Shown here: piece by piece, positions 33,494 through 33,569 of the stretch
How positions within the stretch are numbered: the stretch's first letter is position 1
How the letters are laid out: every line of letters begins with the position of its first letter
Assembly (NCBI RefSeq): GCF_934747485.1
Contig: NZ_CAKVGN010000028.1
Span: forward strand, 1-33,569
Direction: 5' to 3'
Length of the DNA stretch: 33,569 nucleotides
Source: an uncultured Brachyspira sp.
GTDB taxonomy: Bacteria; Spirochaetota; Brachyspiria; Brachyspirales; Brachyspiraceae
Made by a program: the position numbers and the translations under genes
The notes under the pieces: generated by a model
The model's input: the letters and a program-made list of their open reading frames with translations, nothing else
What the model was told of the DNA's origin: nothing
The model's database searches: none

Positions 33494-33569
33494 GGGGCTG
33501 TCCTAGATAACTTAAATTTGTTAAAATTTAAGTATGAAACGCAGTAAATTAAGTAAAGATAAACAATTA
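33494..33569 (+). mobile_element. Probable left end of an insertion sequence (cut by window edge)
   Basis: GGGGCTGTCC at 33494-33503 is typical of the terminal repeats of several IS families (IS5- and IS1182-like). An open frame starts 40 bases inside it. Only the left end is present, so family and target duplication cannot be decided. Confidence 0.5.
33534..33569 (+). CDS. Start of a possible transposase (partial)
   Basis: ATG 33534 opens a frame of 12 codons (MKRSKLSKDKQL) that runs off the window. A basic N-terminus right after an IS-like end suits a transposase. There is no good ribosome binding site, and too little sequence to name a family. Confidence 0.4.
   Translation, partial: MKRSKLSKDKQL

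Noticed and set aside
1..33569. CRISPR array, tRNA or rRNA genes
   Set aside because: No regularly spaced repeats, cloverleaf-like segments or rRNA-like sequence were seen on either strand; a covariance search would settle tRNAs.

Overview
The window is AT-rich spirochaete DNA. It fits Brachyspira best. The reasons are very high A+T by eye, many lipoproteins with short Ser/Gly-Cys lipoboxes, an ankyrin-repeat membrane protein, a GTP-type PEP carboxykinase, and sialidase-like lipoproteins in tandem. This assignment comes from gene content and style only; no rRNA or tRNA gene was recognised. Several starts are placed from ribosome binding sites and differ from the longest open frame: pyrG, the acyl-CoA synthetase, tyrA, the CpdB-like gene and the TPR lipoprotein.

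Layout. (1) 1-6100 is mostly core metabolism: a UshA-like 5'-nucleotidase lipoprotein (-), an unknown lipoprotein (-), CTP synthase pyrG (+), a MITE-like element with 25-bp inverted ends, then tyrA and a NYN-domain protein (-). (2) 6400-13040 is an accessory block, all on +. It holds three paralogous membrane-anchored proteins that share a C-terminal domain I do not recognise; the first also carries ankyrin repeats. Between them lie a small lipoprotein, a YoeB-type toxin-antitoxin pair whose antitoxin is only 57 residues, and an AlkD-like HEAT-repeat protein starting at TTG. (3) 13116-16260 holds a GT4 glycosyltransferase and a long-chain acyl-CoA synthetase, closed by a bidirectional terminator. 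(4) 16275-23181 is a minus-strand run: CpdB-like nucleotidase lipoprotein, N-acetylmuramoyl-L-alanine amidase, topA, dprA and a TPR lipoprotein, read in the order TPR, dprA, topA, amidase. (5) 23200-29990 holds two tandem cassettes, each an A-type plus a B-type sialidase-like (BNR/Asp-box) lipoprotein. A copy of the start region of the TPR gene is stranded between the cassettes as a duplication scar. (6) 30000-33569 holds pckG, a cluster of palindromic repeats, a PD-(D/E)XK nuclease-like gene (-), and what looks like the left end of an insertion sequence cut by the window edge.

The most interesting signals are four. First, an 18-T homopolymer forms the whole spacer between the -35 and -10 boxes of the first sialidase-like gene; the matching promoter of the second cassette has an ordinary 16-bp spacer, so the first looks phase-variable. 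Second, the TPR-gene scar is far better conserved than the sialidase-like genes on either side, which points to later recombination. Third, the B-type proteins lack the arginine of the RIP-like motif kept in the A-type, suggesting an enzyme plus lectin-like partner. Fourth, the three-member membrane protein family may be an undescribed surface or regulatory system.
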